Of a stretch of DNA of 64,000 nt, positions 16,678 to 25,678 are shown one piece after another (position 1 is the stretch's first letter; each line of letters starts with the position of its first letter). Source of the DNA: Geobacteraceae bacterium (GTDB taxonomy: Bacteria > Desulfobacterota > Desulfuromonadia > Geobacterales > Geobacteraceae). Location of the stretch: assembly GCA_009773645.1 (NCBI GenBank), contig WSYB01000021.1, forward strand, positions 66,838 to 130,837, in the 5' to 3' direction. Position numbers and translations under genes: made by a program. The notes under the pieces were generated by a model that had not been told where the DNA came from, made no database searches, and was given only the letters and a program-made list of their open reading frames with translations.

Positions 16678-18243
16678 TCAATGCCGGAAATGCCTCATCC
16701 CGGTAAACACCATGGCAATCCCGTGCTCATCGGCGGCCTGAATGACCTCTTCATCCCGCATGCTGCCGCCCGGTTGAATGACGGCGGTGATTCCGACGGA
16801 GGCTGCGTTGTCCAGACCGTCACGAAAAGGGAAGAATGCGTCGGATGCCATCACTGCCCCGGCAACAGGAAGCCCCGCGTGTTCCGCCTTGATGGCAGCG
16901 ATCCGGGCGGAGTTGACCCGGCTCATCTGGCCTGCCCCAACGCCGATAGTCATGCCGTCCTTACCGTAGACAATGGCATTGGACTTTACGAACTTGGCCA
17001 CCCGCCAGGTGAACAGAAGGTCCTCCATCTCCTTCTCCGTCGGCGCCCGTTTCGTCACCACCCTGAGTTCACCGTACAGATCGAAGTCGGTGTCCTGAAC
17101 GAGGATGCCGCCGTTGACCCGCTTCATCTCCAGGCGGCGGATCGGATTTTCCGGCCACTGGCCACACGAAAGCAACCGCACGTTCTTTTTCGCCGCAACC
17201 ACGTCCACGGCGGCAGACGAAACCTTCGGAGCGATGATGACCTCGACGAACTGGCGATCCACGACGGCGCGGGCCGTGGCCTCATCCAACTCGCGGTTAA
17301 AGGCGATGATGCCGCCAAAGGCCGATTCGGGATCGGTTTTATGGGCTTTGTCATAGGCTTCGGACAGATTCCCGCCAATGGCCACTCCGCAAGGGTTGGC
17401 ATGCTTGACGATGACGCAGGCCGGCCCCTCGGAGAATTGCTTTATGCATTCCAGCGCCGCATCGGTGTCGGCGATATTATTGTACGAGAGCTCTTTCCCT
17501 TGCAGTTGCCGGGCAGTGGAAACCGAAGCCTCCTTCACCTCATGTTCAACATAGAAAGCCGCTTTTTGGTGAGGGTTCTCGCCGTAACGCATCCCCTGGA
17601 TCATTTTGAACTGCAGAGTCAAGGTATCTGGGAAGTCCGCCGCGCCCTCACCCAGCCTGCTCCCCAGCCAATTGGAAATGGCGCCGTCATAGGCTGCGGT
17701 ACGCTGGTAGACCTTGACCGCAAGCCGGAAATTGGTTGACTGTGAGACGCTCCCGCCGCTCTCCTTCATTTCGTCGAGGACCTTCCGATAATCGTTGTGA
17801 TCAATAACGACGGTGACATCGGGGTAGTTCTTGGCGGCGGAACGGAGCATGGTAGGGCCGCCGATATCGATGTTCTCGATGGCATCTTCCAGGGTGCACC
17901 CTTCTTTCGCAACCGTCGCCTCAAAGGGATAAAGATTCACCACTACCATATCGATCGGCTCGATGCCGTGTGACTGCATCTGCGCCACATGGGCGGGGTT
18001 GCTCCGCATGCCGAGAAGGCCGCCGTGGACCTTGGGATGAAGGGTCTTTACCCTGCCGTCCAGCATCTCCGGAAAGCCGGTGAACTCGGAAACATCCTTA
18101 ACCACAAGCCCCGCCTCCCGCAAAAGCTTGGCAGTGCCTCCGGTGGAAAGGATTTCAACCCCGTACCCGGCTAGTTCCCGGGAAAACTCGACGATTCCTG
18201 TCTTGTCCGATACGCTGATCAGCGCGCGGGTGATCTTTGCCAT
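16678..18243 (-). CDS. purH: Bifunctional AICAR transformylase/IMP cyclohydrolase (PurH)
   Basis: A 521-residue enzyme doing the last two steps of IMP synthesis. The N-terminal MGS-like cyclohydrolase domain ([47 protein letters not shown]) is followed from about residue 200 by the transformylase domain with [27 protein letters not shown] (catalytic Lys-His) and [12 protein letters not shown]. Full length. ACAAGGAG lies 6 nt before the ATG. Confidence 0.97.
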   Translation of the reverse strand: MAKITRALISVSDKTGIVEFSRELAGYGVEILSTGGTAKLLREAGLVVKDVSEFTGFPEMLDGRVKTLHPKVHGGLLGMRSNPAHVAQMQSHGIEPIDMVVVNLYPFEATVAKEGCTLEDAIENIDIGGPTMLRSAAKNYPDVTVVIDHNDYRKVLDEMKESGGSVSQSTNFRLAVKVYQRTAAYDGAISNWLGSRLGEGAADFPDTLTLQFKMIQGMRYGENPHQKAAFYVEHEVKEASVSTARQLQGKELSYNNIADTDAALECIKQFSEGPACVIVKHANPCGVAIGGNLSEAYDKAHKTDPESAFGGIIAFNRELDEATARAVVDRQFVEVIIAPKVSSAAVDVVAAKKNVRLLSCGQWPENPIRRLEMKRVNGGILVQDTDFDLYGELRVVTKRAPTEKEMEDLLFTWRVAKFVKSNAIVYGKDGMTIGVGAGQMSRVNSARIAAIKAEHAGLPVAGAVMASDAFFPFRDGLDNAASVGITAVIQPGGSMRDEEVIQAADEHGIAMVFTGMRHFRH

Positions 18244-18270
18244 TGTTCACTCCTTGTAAGACTTTATAAT

Positions 18271-18449
18271 TTTAGCCGCAGAGACACCGGACACAGAGAA
18301 CATAACAAGCTTATTTAAGCCTCGCGATTACCCCACGATTGTCAGGTTTTGAATCCAAGCGTTTAGAATCGAGTAATCTTGAAGTAATCGTGAAGCTGAA
18401 GCAGCCTTTAGTTCTAAGTTTTTCGCCGTGTCTCTGTGCCTCTGTGGCA
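18271..18449. repeat. Intergenic inverted repeat (GCAGAGACAC family)
   Basis: TTTAGCCGCAGAGACACCGGACACAGAGAA at the left and TTCGCCGTGTCTCTGTGCCTCTGTGGC at the right form an imperfect inverted repeat spanning the gap between purH and the ASKHA gene. No gene is seen in it. Confidence 0.6.
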
Positions 18450-18461
18450 ATGTTGGAACTT

Positions 18462-19808
18462 CTAAGAATCCGGGAAATTCATCTGCTCAAGAAAGTGTTT
18501 TTCAAAGGCGGGGTTGCCCGAAAGGGGAATGACCCTGATCGACGTTGCCAGCCTGTCAACCGCCTCGAACCCATGGGAATCGCAAAGGGCGTTTTCCACG
18601 CCGGATAAAGCCCCCTCCCGGACAAAACATGCTATTTTTACCATCTTTTCACTGAAAATTCCAACGTTTTTTAGACTCTCCAGGGGGAGTATCGAACCAA
18701 AAGAGCCGGTCAGAATCACCTCCTGTAAAGAATCACGCGGCACGCCTGCCCGCTCGAAAAGCACCTCCATCCCGCTTCTTACTGCGGCCTTTGCCAGTTG
18801 CACCTGACGGATGTCCTCCTGGGTGAGGTAAACCGCCCTTTGGGCATCCCGGTAAAGGACAAAGGCGGTTTCGCCGTCAATTTCATTCACTTGGTTAGCC
18901 AGGTTGGACGAAATTTCCGTGGGGCGAAGCAGGCGGCCGGTACAATCCAGAATCCCTGATCGTAATAGCCCGGCAACGGCAGTGATAACGCCTGACCCAC
19001 AGACCCCGATGGGGCTCTCGCCGCCGATCACGGTAACCGTCACCCGGTCACCGGTAAATTCCACACCGCTTATGGCCCCGGGCAGGGCGGCCATGCCGCA
19101 CGAAAGGTTTCCCCCTTCGAAGGCGGGTCCGGCAGCGGCGGAAGTGGCGTAAATCTTCCCCCCGGCCATCAGGGCCAGTTCGCCGTTGGTCCCAAGATCG
19201 AGGAAGAGGCGTGAGGGGTGAGGGGTGAGGGGTGAGGGGTGAGAAATGCCATGACCCATGACCCACGACCCATGACCCTGACCATAGAGAAAGGCCACCA
19301 GGTCACCGCCGACAAAGCCGCCGGGAAGCGGGAAAACAAAGGCGTTAACGTTTGCATCCCAGCCGAGGGTTGATGCGTTTATGGCCCGGCCTGAGGTAAA
19401 GAGCGGACGATAAGGGGGGAAGGCGAGTGATGTGACCGGCAGCCCGAGAAGGAAGTGCTCCATGGCAGGGTTCCCGGCGATGGCTATTTTTTCCACCGCC
19501 TCCATACGTATACCGGCAGTGCTCAGGAGCTCGCCGGTCAAGCGTTGCAGTTCACCGTTGACGAGGCGCATCATCCTTTGCAGATTTTCAGCCGATCTGC
19601 AGGCGGCCTCCAGGCGGGATAACACATCCGGTCCGAACTCCCGCTGCGGGTTGAGGCCGCCGGCCATCGCCACCCTGGCCCCCCTCCCCGTATCCACAAG
19701 AGAGGCGGCGATGGTGGTGGTGCCGACGTCAAAGGCTACGGCAAAGCGCCGCCCGGGATCAGACGATTTCAACCGAATGCCCCTGGAAGGCGAGGACTTC
19801 GCCGACAT
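18462..19808 (-). CDS. ASKHA-domain ATPase resembling corrinoid-protein activators (DUF4445-like)
   Basis: About 448 residues. The core matches the C-terminal ASKHA part of RACo/RamA-type reductive activators: [19 protein letters not shown] (phosphate 1), [12 protein letters not shown] (phosphate 2), [15 protein letters not shown] and ILTGSFGS. The usual N-terminal [2Fe-2S] ferredoxin domain is absent. Between [10 protein letters not shown] and [10 protein letters not shown] an extra stretch of about 22 residues ([20 protein letters not shown]) is encoded by heptamer repeats (19210-19282). The start overlaps the end of selD by about 50 nt, implying co-expression. Substrate unknown. Confidence 0.8.
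   Translation of the reverse strand: MSAKSSPSRGIRLKSSDPGRRFAVAFDVGTTTIAASLVDTGRGARVAMAGGLNPQREFGPDVLSRLEAACRSAENLQRMMRLVNGELQRLTGELLSTAGIRMEAVEKIAIAGNPAMEHFLLGLPVTSLAFPPYRPLFTSGRAINASTLGWDANVNAFVFPLPGGFVGGDLVAFLYGQGHGSWVMGHGISHPSPLTPHPSRLFLDLGTNGELALMAGGKIYATSAAAGPAFEGGNLSCGMAALPGAISGVEFTGDRVTVTVIGGESPIGVCGSGVITAVAGLLRSGILDCTGRLLRPTEISSNLANQVNEIDGETAFVLYRDAQRAVYLTQEDIRQVQLAKAAVRSGMEVLFERAGVPRDSLQEVILTGSFGSILPLESLKNVGIFSEKMVKIACFVREGALSGVENALCDSHGFEAVDRLATSIRVIPLSGNPAFEKHFLEQMNFPDS
19210..19282. repeat. Heptamer repeats inserted in frame in the ASKHA gene
   Basis: GTGAGGG units (GTGAGGGGTGAGGGGTGAGG) are followed by CATGACC units (CATGACCCATGACCCACGAC) inside the coding region. Length and phase keep the frame open and add about 22 residues to a surface position between two nucleotide-binding motifs. 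Confidence 0.8.
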
Positions 19809-20799
19809 GGACCGCAAAACACCCCGTCCCGGCCGCCAGTTGCAGGAACCGTTCGGCGTTGGGCGCGGAGAGCGCGATCAGGAGCCCGCCGGAAGTCTGG
19901 GGGTCGAAGAGCGGGAGAAGGTCATCCGCCGGCCCCCAGTACCCGACCCCCTGTCCCCAATAGTAGTCCCGGTTGCGGTAACAGCCGGCCGGGATCAGTC
20001 CGTCCCTGACCAGTTCCTTAACGCTTCCCATGATCGGCAGGCGGTCAAGCTTGAACCTCATGGTCACTCCCGCACCCCTCCCCATCTCAAAGGCATGGCC
20101 GATCAGTCCGAAGCCGGTCACGTCGGAACAGGCGGAGGCCTCACACGCCAGCATGAGGTCCGCCGCAGCGGCGTTCAGCAGGACCATCCACATGACCGCC
20201 TCTTCTGCCGCCCCGGCTGGAGCCATATCGGCCTTGATGGCGGTTGATATGACGCCGGTGCCGAGCGGCTTGGTGAGAATCAGCAGGTCGCCGGGGCGGG
20301 CCGTGGAGTTTCTCACGATCTGTTCAGGATCGATGAGGCCGGTCACCGCCAGGCCGTATTTCAGCTCACTGTCCTCAACGGTGTGCCCCCCCACCAGACA
20401 GGCCCTCGCCTCCCGGACTGCGGCCAGACCGCCGGTCAGAATCTCGGAAAGAACCTCGACAGGCAGGTCGCAGGACGGAAAGAACGCCAGGTTCAGGGCG
20501 GTTACCGGCCGCCCCCCCATGGCATACACATCGGAGAGGGCATTGGCCGCGGCAATCCGGCCGAAGGTAAACGGGTCGTCCACCAGCGGGGTGATGATGT
20601 CGGCCGTCTCCACCAGGGCAAGATTCTTCCCGATGCGATACACCCCTGCGTCGTCGGCAGTCTCCGGCCCCACCAGAAGATGTGGGTCAGATGACTGCAA
20701 AAGACCGGTCAACGCTTTTTCCAGGCCCGCCGGGCCCAGCTTGGCCGCTCAGCCGGCCGCCTTTACCATACCGGTCAATTTGATCTTCTGCTTTGTCAT
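19759..20799 (-). CDS. selD: Selenide, water dikinase SelD, selenoprotein with in-frame UGA
   Basis: Makes selenophosphate from selenide and ATP for selenocysteine and selenouridine synthesis. An ordinary ORF starts only at 20712, but the frame extends upstream through TGA (20749-20751) to ATG 20799: [23 protein letters not shown], with U at residue 17 exactly where the catalytic Cys/Sec of SelD lies, followed by the Lys. GGCCC-GGC-GGGCC just after the UGA can form a SECIS-like hairpin. The remainder ([59 protein letters not shown]) is canonical. About 346 residues. Confidence 0.93.
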
Positions 20800-20849
20800 G
20801 TGTATTGGCTTCCCATAAGGTGCGAATATATACAGATATTAGGCCGGCA

Positions 20850-20925
20850 AATGGCTAAAGGCGAAAGGCTAAAGGTTCTGTATTTTTCTTTCGCCCTTTG
20901 CCCCTGGTCTTTAGCCTATGGAATG
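20850..20925. repeat. Intergenic inverted repeat (GGCTAAAG heptamers)
   Basis: GGCTAAAGGCGAAAGGCTAAAGG at the left and CTTTCGCCCTTTGCCCCTGGTCTTTAGCC at the right are complementary, in the gap between selD and alr; the right arm ends at the alr stop. Confidence 0.65.
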
Positions 20926-22046
20926 TACACCCGCGGCACCCGCTTGCTGATCCCGCAGAATATCTCGTATGGAATGGTGCCTGCCCATGCGGCAAGCTCT
21001 TCCGCCCGGACGCAGTTCCCCCCGCGGTCGCACCCCAGGAGCGTCACCTCATCCCCCACTGCAACGCCGGGAACCCCGGTCACATCCAGCATGATCCAGT
21101 CCATGCAGACCGTCCCCACGACACTGGCCCGTATCCCCCGTATCACGGCTTCCCCGCGATTCGTGAAGGCGCGGCTGTAGCCGTCGGCGTACCCGACCGG
21201 CACGCTCGCCACCAGGGTTTTGCTCGCGGAGACGTACCTCCGGGCGTAGCTGATACTGGTCCCCGGCTCCACCCACTTGAGCATGGCCACGCGGCTCTTC
21301 AGGCGCATCACCGGTTTCAGGTCCATCTTCCCTTCGAAACCGGCCGACGGAAGCGCCCCATAGAGTACGATGCCGGGACGAACCATGTTGCATAACGACA
21401 CATCGAGAGTGAAGGCCGCGGCGCTGTTGGCGATATGGATATAGGGGGGAGCAAATCCCTGCGCTCTTACCTCCCTCACCACGCCGGCAAAGATGTCGGC
21501 CTGGCGCTCCGTATAACGGCGACCGTTTTCGTCAAGTTCGTCGGCAGAGGCAAAATGGGAGATGATCCCTTCAAGCTCAATATTTCCGAGTCCTCCGAGC
21601 GCCCGGAAAAACGCCCCCGCTTCCCGGTGAGAGATGCCGAGGCGCCCCATGCCGGTATCCACCTTCACGTGGATCTTCGCCTTGCGGTAGAGCTTCCCTG
21701 CGGCATCGTTCAAAGCCTGCGCCTGTTCCAGGGAGAAGACCGCCGTGGAGAGGTTGAAGCCGACGCATTTTCTCTCCTGTCCCGGATAAATGCCGCCAAG
21801 GATAAGGATCGGCCGGTCAATGCCGCTTTTCCTGAGCTGGATCCCCTCGGCCAGAAAAGCGACCCCGAAGGCCGTCACCCCCAGCGCCTCAAGCTCCGTG
21901 GCGATATCCATAAAGCCATGGCCGTATGCGTCAGCCTTGACCACCGCCAGGACGCCGCATCCGGCGGGAATGACCCTCTTCACCTGGGAGAAGTTGTGCC
22001 GCAGGGCGGCAAGGTCGATTTCCGCAATGGTTGGACGACTGTCCAT
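20916..22046 (-). CDS. alr: Alanine racemase (Alr)
   Basis: 376 residues from ATG 22046, which has GGAG 5 nt upstream. The longer in-frame start at 22118 is repeat-derived and unlikely. PLP-dependent conversion of L- to D-alanine for peptidoglycan. [11 protein letters not shown] holds the PLP Lys (near residue 38); [19 protein letters not shown] and [11 protein letters not shown] (catalytic Tyr region just before and substrate loop) are all present. Full length. Confidence 0.95.
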   Translation of the reverse strand: MDSRPTIAEIDLAALRHNFSQVKRVIPAGCGVLAVVKADAYGHGFMDIATELEALGVTAFGVAFLAEGIQLRKSGIDRPILILGGIYPGQERKCVGFNLSTAVFSLEQAQALNDAAGKLYRKAKIHVKVDTGMGRLGISHREAGAFFRALGGLGNIELEGIISHFASADELDENGRRYTERQADIFAGVVREVRAQGFAPPYIHIANSAAAFTLDVSLCNMVRPGIVLYGALPSAGFEGKMDLKPVMRLKSRVAMLKWVEPGTSISYARRYVSASKTLVASVPVGYADGYSRAFTNRGEAVIRGIRASVVGTVCMDWIMLDVTGVPGVAVGDEVTLLGCDRGGNCVRAEELAAWAGTIPYEIFCGISKRVPRVYIP

Positions 22047-22065
22047 CTTTACTCCGTGAAACGTT

Positions 22066-22141
22066 ATCGGTGAAGCGTGAAATGTGAAGGGTGAATGGCC
22101 TAAGGCTTTTATTTTCACTTCTCACCTTTCACTATTCACGG
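22066..22141. repeat. GTGAAAG-heptamer inverted repeat upstream of alr
   Basis: GTGAAGCGTGAAATGTGAAGG and TTCACTTCTCACCTTTCACTATTCACGG are complementary arms around a short centre, between the divergently transcribed alr and thiamine genes. Confidence 0.7.
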
Positions 22142-22208
22142 TTTTTTCTACCACTTCTCCCCGTTATCTGTAAAGCAAAAAGCCAAACCCATGAACCCCG
22201 AAAAACCG

Positions 22209-22237
22209 TTGACTTGTCGCCGATTTTCCATTAGCCT
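22209..22237 (+). promoter_or_regulatory. Promoter of the thiamine operon
   Basis: TTGACT, a 17-nt spacer and TAGCCT lie immediately before the TPP aptamer. The -35 box is 5 of 6; the -10 box is weak. Confidence 0.45.
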
Positions 22238-22247
22238 AGGACAAACT

Positions 22248-22336
22248 GCCAGCTGGGGGAGTTCGCAAGAACTGAGATGAGCTTCGCTCAAACCCTTTGT
22301 ACCTGATCCGGTTTATCCCGGCGTAGGAAAGCGGCG
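22248..22336 (+). promoter_or_regulatory. TPP riboswitch (THI element)
   Basis: The conserved aptamer landmarks are present in order: GGGGGAG, ACTGAGATGAGC (CUGAGA box), ACCCTTTGTACCTGATCCGG (the ACCUGAUC pyrophosphate/HMP core) and GGCGTAGGAAAGC. GCCAGC and GCGGC close the P1 helix. It senses thiamine pyrophosphate and precedes the terminator at 22368 and the thiED-thiC genes. Confidence 0.93.
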
Positions 22337-22367
22337 CAACTTCCAATCATACAGTATCCAATCTGGG

Positions 22368-22397
22368 AAGCCGCGACCTTTTTTCGCGGCTTTTTTT
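22368..22397 (+). terminator. Riboswitch expression-platform terminator
   Basis: AAGCCGCGA and TCGCGGCTT form a 9-bp stem followed by TTTTT, about 30 nt after the TPP aptamer and before thiED. It is expected to form when TPP is bound. Confidence 0.88.
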
Positions 22398-22444
22398 ATA
22401 TAAGATGATTACATGATCCGCCGGCATGAAGCAGGTTCGCGCAT

Positions 22445-23944
22445 ATGACACCCACGAAAGATTTCCTCAGGCTTGTAATCGATCGGGAGACGGCCGACCC
22501 CGTGATAAAAGGGGTTTATCTCATAACCGACCACGGCGACCGGCTCGTGGAAAGGGTGAAGACCGCCCTCTCCGGCGGTGTGTCGGTGCTGCAATACCGC
22601 TGCAAGAAGAAGGACGACGGGGAGAGATTCAGCATTGGGATGGAGCTTAAGCGGCTTTGCGCCAATGCGGAGATCCCGTTCATCGTCAACGACGACCTGG
22701 AACTGGCCAGACGACTCGATGCGGACGGCCTTCATCTGGGGCAGGAAGATGGCGACCCGGCTGAAGCCCGCAGAATCCTGGGTCCGAAAAAGATCATCGG
22801 CGTATCCACCCATAACCAGGAGGAAGCGCTCAGGGCTGAAGCAGCCGGAGCCGATTACATAGGCTTCGGCGCCATGTACCCCACTGACAGCAAGGACATT
22901 CAGCACCTGGCGGGACCGGAGGCGCTCGCCGCAGTGAAACCCAAAATCGGGATACCGGTGGTGGCCATCGGCGGGATCAACCGGAACAACGCGACACGGG
23001 TGATCGACAGCGGCGCCGACGCCACAGCAGTAATCTCGGCGGTGCTGGGAAGCATGGAGCCCAGTATTGCGGCCGCGGAGCTGGCGCTCCTTTTTAACCG
23101 GAAAGCCGATTTCCCGCGCGGCAAAGTATTGACCGTAGCCGGCAGCGACTCCGGCGGCGGAGCCGGAATTCAGGCCGACATCAAGACCATCGCCCTCCTG
23201 GGCTCTTATGCAGCATCGGTCGTCACCGCCCTGACCGCCCAGAACACCCGCGGGGTCAGCGCTATTCACGGTGTCCCTCCCGCCTTTGTGGAGGAGCAGT
23301 TCAATGCGGTCATGTCCGACATTCCGGTGGATGTGATCAAGACCGGGATGCTCTTTTCAGCGGATATCATCGGCGTAGTGGCGGACAAGCTGCGGGAATT
23401 CAACAAGCACTTCGTCGTGGTCGATCCGGTGATGATCGCCAAAGGGGGAGCGAACCTCATCAACGGAGAGGCGATATCGGTCCTCAAGAGGCGGCTCTTC
23501 CCCGCCGTCTATCTCCTCACCCCGAACATCCCGGAAGCGGAAAAGCTCACGGGACTTTCCATAAAGGACGAAGAAGGAATGGAGGAGGCGGCGCGGTCGC
23601 TGTGCAGCATGGGGGTGCGGAACGTGCTCATCAAAGGGGGGCATCTCCCGGGAGGGGTTGCAGTGGATATCCTCTTCGACGGCAGCGGCTTCACCCGTTA
23701 TGCCGCGCCGCGCATCCTGACGAAAAACACCCATGGCACCGGATGCACCCTGGCTTCGGCCATCGCCGCCTTTCTCGCCCAGGGAGAGCCGCTTCCCGCG
23801 GCCATGGCCCGTGCCAAGGAGTTCCTGACCAGCGCCATCAAACTCGCCCACCCCCTGGGAAAGGGACACGGCCCGGTGAATCATTTTTTAGCGGCACGAA
23901 AGGCGGTAACCCGTGACTGGGAACCGGGGACCGGGGACCGGTAA
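22445..23944 (+). CDS. thiED: Thiamine phosphate synthase-HMP(P) kinase fusion (ThiE-ThiD)
   Basis: 499 residues with two domains. ThiE, about residues 20-215: GVYLITDHG, VLQYRCK, VNDDLELARRLDADGLHLGQED and a YPTDSK loop for the pyrophosphate; it couples HMP-PP with thiazole phosphate. ThiD, from about 227: VLTVAGSDSGGGAGIQADIK, DPVMIAKGG, LTPNIPEAEKL and the anion-hole GTGCTLASAIAAF; it phosphorylates HMP and HMP-P. The last residues DWEPGTGDR are encoded by a CCGGGAA-type repeat. Controlled by the upstream TPP riboswitch; thiC follows after a repeat. Confidence 0.94.
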   Translation: MTPTKDFLRLVIDRETADPVIKGVYLITDHGDRLVERVKTALSGGVSVLQYRCKKKDDGERFSIGMELKRLCANAEIPFIVNDDLELARRLDADGLHLGQEDGDPAEARRILGPKKIIGVSTHNQEEALRAEAAGADYIGFGAMYPTDSKDIQHLAGPEALAAVKPKIGIPVVAIGGINRNNATRVIDSGADATAVISAVLGSMEPSIAAAELALLFNRKADFPRGKVLTVAGSDSGGGAGIQADIKTIALLGSYAASVVTALTAQNTRGVSAIHGVPPAFVEEQFNAVMSDIPVDVIKTGMLFSADIIGVVADKLREFNKHFVVVDPVMIAKGGANLINGEAISVLKRRLFPAVYLLTPNIPEAEKLTGLSIKDEEGMEEAARSLCSMGVRNVLIKGGHLPGGVAVDILFDGSGFTRYAAPRILTKNTHGTGCTLASAIAAFLAQGEPLPAAMARAKEFLTSAIKLAHPLGKGHGPVNHFLAARKAVTRDWEPGTGDR

Positions 23945-23983
23945 AACCTTTCACCCTTCACTCTTCACCCTTCACAAATTTGT
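23945..23983. repeat. TTTCACC-type heptamer run between thiED and thiC
   Basis: CCTTTCACCCTTCACTCTTCACCCTTCAC followed by AAATTTGTGAA; a half-copy of the GTGAAAG family. Confidence 0.6.
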
Positions 23984-23998
23984 GAACAAGGAGTAGTC

Positions 23999-25306
23999 AT
24001 GCAGAGAACACAATTGGAATTTGCCCGTAGCGGCATAATTACCGACAAGATGAAGGAAGCAGCCCTGGCTGAAGGGGTTGCCCCCGAATTTATCCGCAGC
24101 GGCATTGCCGACGGCACCATCATCATCTGCCACAACATAAAGCACAGAAACGGCCGCCCGCTGGCGGTGGGGAAGGGGCTTCGCACCAAGGTGAACGCCA
24201 ACATCGGCTCGTCGGCCGATGACCTGGATATCTCCAAGGAGCTGGAAAAGGCCCGCGTTGCCGTTAAATGCGGCGCCGACGCCATCATGGACCTCTCCAC
24301 CGGCGGTCCCGTTGACGAAATCCGTCGCGCCATCATCGCCGAGACCACCGCCTGCATAGGCTCCGTCCCCCTTTACCAGGCGGCCCTGGACAGCGTCCGC
24401 ACCAAAAAGAAGGCGATTGTGGACATGACCGTGGACGACATCTTCGAAGGGATCATCAAACACGCCGAAGATGGGGTGGACTTCATCACCGTCCACTGCG
24501 GGGTGACCCGGAGCACGGTGGAGCGCATGAAGAACGAGGGGCGGCTCATGGATGTCGTCTCCCGCGGCGGGGCGTTCACCATCGAGTGGATGGCCCATAA
24601 CAACCGTGAAAACCCGTTGTTCGAACACTTCGACCGGTTACTGGAGATAACCAGGGAATATGACATGACCCTCTCGCTGGGGGACGGCTTCAGGCCGGGA
24701 TGTCTTGCCGACGCCACCGACCGGGCACAGATCCATGAGCTGATCATCCTGGGCGAGCTGACCCAGCGGGCCCAGGACAAAGGGGTCCAGGTGATGATCG
24801 AGGGCCCCGGTCACATGCCGCTCAACCAGATCGAGGCGAACGTCCTCCTTCAGAAGCGCCTCTGCCACGGCGCGCCGTTCTACGTTCTGGGACCGCTGGT
24901 CACCGACATCGCCCCCGGCTACGACCATATCACGTGCGCCATCGGCGGGGCCATCGCCGCTGCTGCCGGCGCAGACTTCCTCTGTTATGTCACTCCCAGC
25001 GAACATCTGCGGCTCCCCACCGTCGAAGACGTCCGGGAAGGAGTGATCGCCTCCCGCATCGCCGCCCACGCCGCCGACATTGCCAAAGGGGTGAAGGGGG
25101 CCATGGAGAGGGATATCAGGATGGCCAAATGCCGTAAGAAGCTCGACTGGGAGGGGCAATTTGACCTGGCCCTCGACCCGGAAAAGGCGAGACGCCTGCG
25201 CGCCGAATCGGGCGTGGCGGACCACGGCGCCTGCACCATGTGCGGCGAGTTCTGCGCCTACAAGGTCATGGACGACGCCATGGGAAAGGAAGCAGCAAAA
25301 ATGTGA
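23999..25306 (+). CDS. thiC: Phosphomethylpyrimidine synthase (ThiC)
   Basis: A 435-residue radical SAM enzyme that rearranges aminoimidazole ribotide into HMP-P. It is the short form lacking the long N-terminal extension. Motifs: VNANIGSS, DAIMDLSTGG, TVHCGVT, SRGG, GDGFRPGC, EGPGHMPLNQIEANV and the C-terminal CX2CX4C cluster CTMCGEFC that binds the [4Fe-4S] cluster. CAAGGAG lies before the ATG. Second gene of the TPP-controlled unit. Confidence 0.97.
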   Translation: MQRTQLEFARSGIITDKMKEAALAEGVAPEFIRSGIADGTIIICHNIKHRNGRPLAVGKGLRTKVNANIGSSADDLDISKELEKARVAVKCGADAIMDLSTGGPVDEIRRAIIAETTACIGSVPLYQAALDSVRTKKKAIVDMTVDDIFEGIIKHAEDGVDFITVHCGVTRSTVERMKNEGRLMDVVSRGGAFTIEWMAHNNRENPLFEHFDRLLEITREYDMTLSLGDGFRPGCLADATDRAQIHELIILGELTQRAQDKGVQVMIEGPGHMPLNQIEANVLLQKRLCHGAPFYVLGPLVTDIAPGYDHITCAIGGAIAAAAGADFLCYVTPSEHLRLPTVEDVREGVIASRIAAHAADIAKGVKGAMERDIRMAKCRKKLDWEGQFDLALDPEKARRLRAESGVADHGACTMCGEFCAYKVMDDAMGKEAAKM

Positions 25307-25388
25307 GGGGTAAAGAGTGAGGAGTGAGGCGTGAAAGGCATTTGCCGTTGACTTGCTGCTCAAATTGGTATAAAAGAGATTTCCACGG

Positions 25389-25432
25389 GCCACCTTAGCT
25401 CAGATGGTAGAGCAATTGATTCGTAATCAAAA
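25389..25432 (+). pseudogene. 5' half of a tRNA-Thr(CGU) gene cut by the prophage (attL)
   Basis: GCCACCT (acceptor strand), TAGCTCAGATGGTAGAGC (D arm) and TTGA-TTCGTAA-TCAA (anticodon arm, anticodon CGT at 25422-25424) are clear. Past about 25430 the sequence no longer supplies a T arm or the AGGTGGC needed to pair the acceptor, so the 3' half is gone. TTGACT...TATAAA at 25348-25374 is a possible promoter with a short 15-nt spacer. The missing half should lie at the right prophage end outside this window. Confidence 0.75.
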
Positions 25433-25508
25433 GACCTCTAGCAGAACGTATCGGAATTTATAAGGAAAACTTGAGGGTATTTTTTTCGGTATCCATTTTG
25501 GTATCCAG

Positions 25509-25584
25509 GCCGGATTACCTCAGTTGGCAGAGGACGCGATTCGTAATCGTGCTGTCGCCGGTTCGATTCCGGCATCCGGCTCCA
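25509..25584 (+). tRNA. Complete tRNA-Thr, anticodon CGU
   Basis: 76 nt with encoded CCA. The acceptor pairs GCCGGAT with ATCCGGC, the D arm is TACCTCAGTTGGCAGAGGA, the anticodon arm is CGCGA-TTCGTAA-TCGTG (anticodon CGT) and the T arm is GCCGG-TTCGATT-CCGGC. It lies about 80 bp inside the prophage end and decodes the same codon (ACG) as the disrupted gene at 25389, so it probably replaces it. Confidence 0.95.
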
Positions 25585-25585
25585 A

Positions 25586-25622
25586 CAAAAAAGCCCCAAT
25601 CCGGAAAATAGGAAAGGGGCTT
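25586..25622 (-). terminator. Terminator of the prophage late operon
   Basis: AAGCCCC and GGGGCTT flank a 17-nt A-rich loop. On the minus strand the stem is followed by TTTTTT (AAAAAA at 25586-25591), ending transcription from the lysis genes before the tRNA. Confidence 0.85.
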
Positions 25623-25678
25623 GCGTGGGTAGGGTTCCCCTTTTCGTCTGGCCGGACTAGCCGCATAAAGGCAATATA

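Noticed and set aside
25389-25584. Group I intron interrupting a tRNA
   Set aside because: The second tRNA is complete with its own 5' half and acceptor; the 75 bp between is far too short for an intron.
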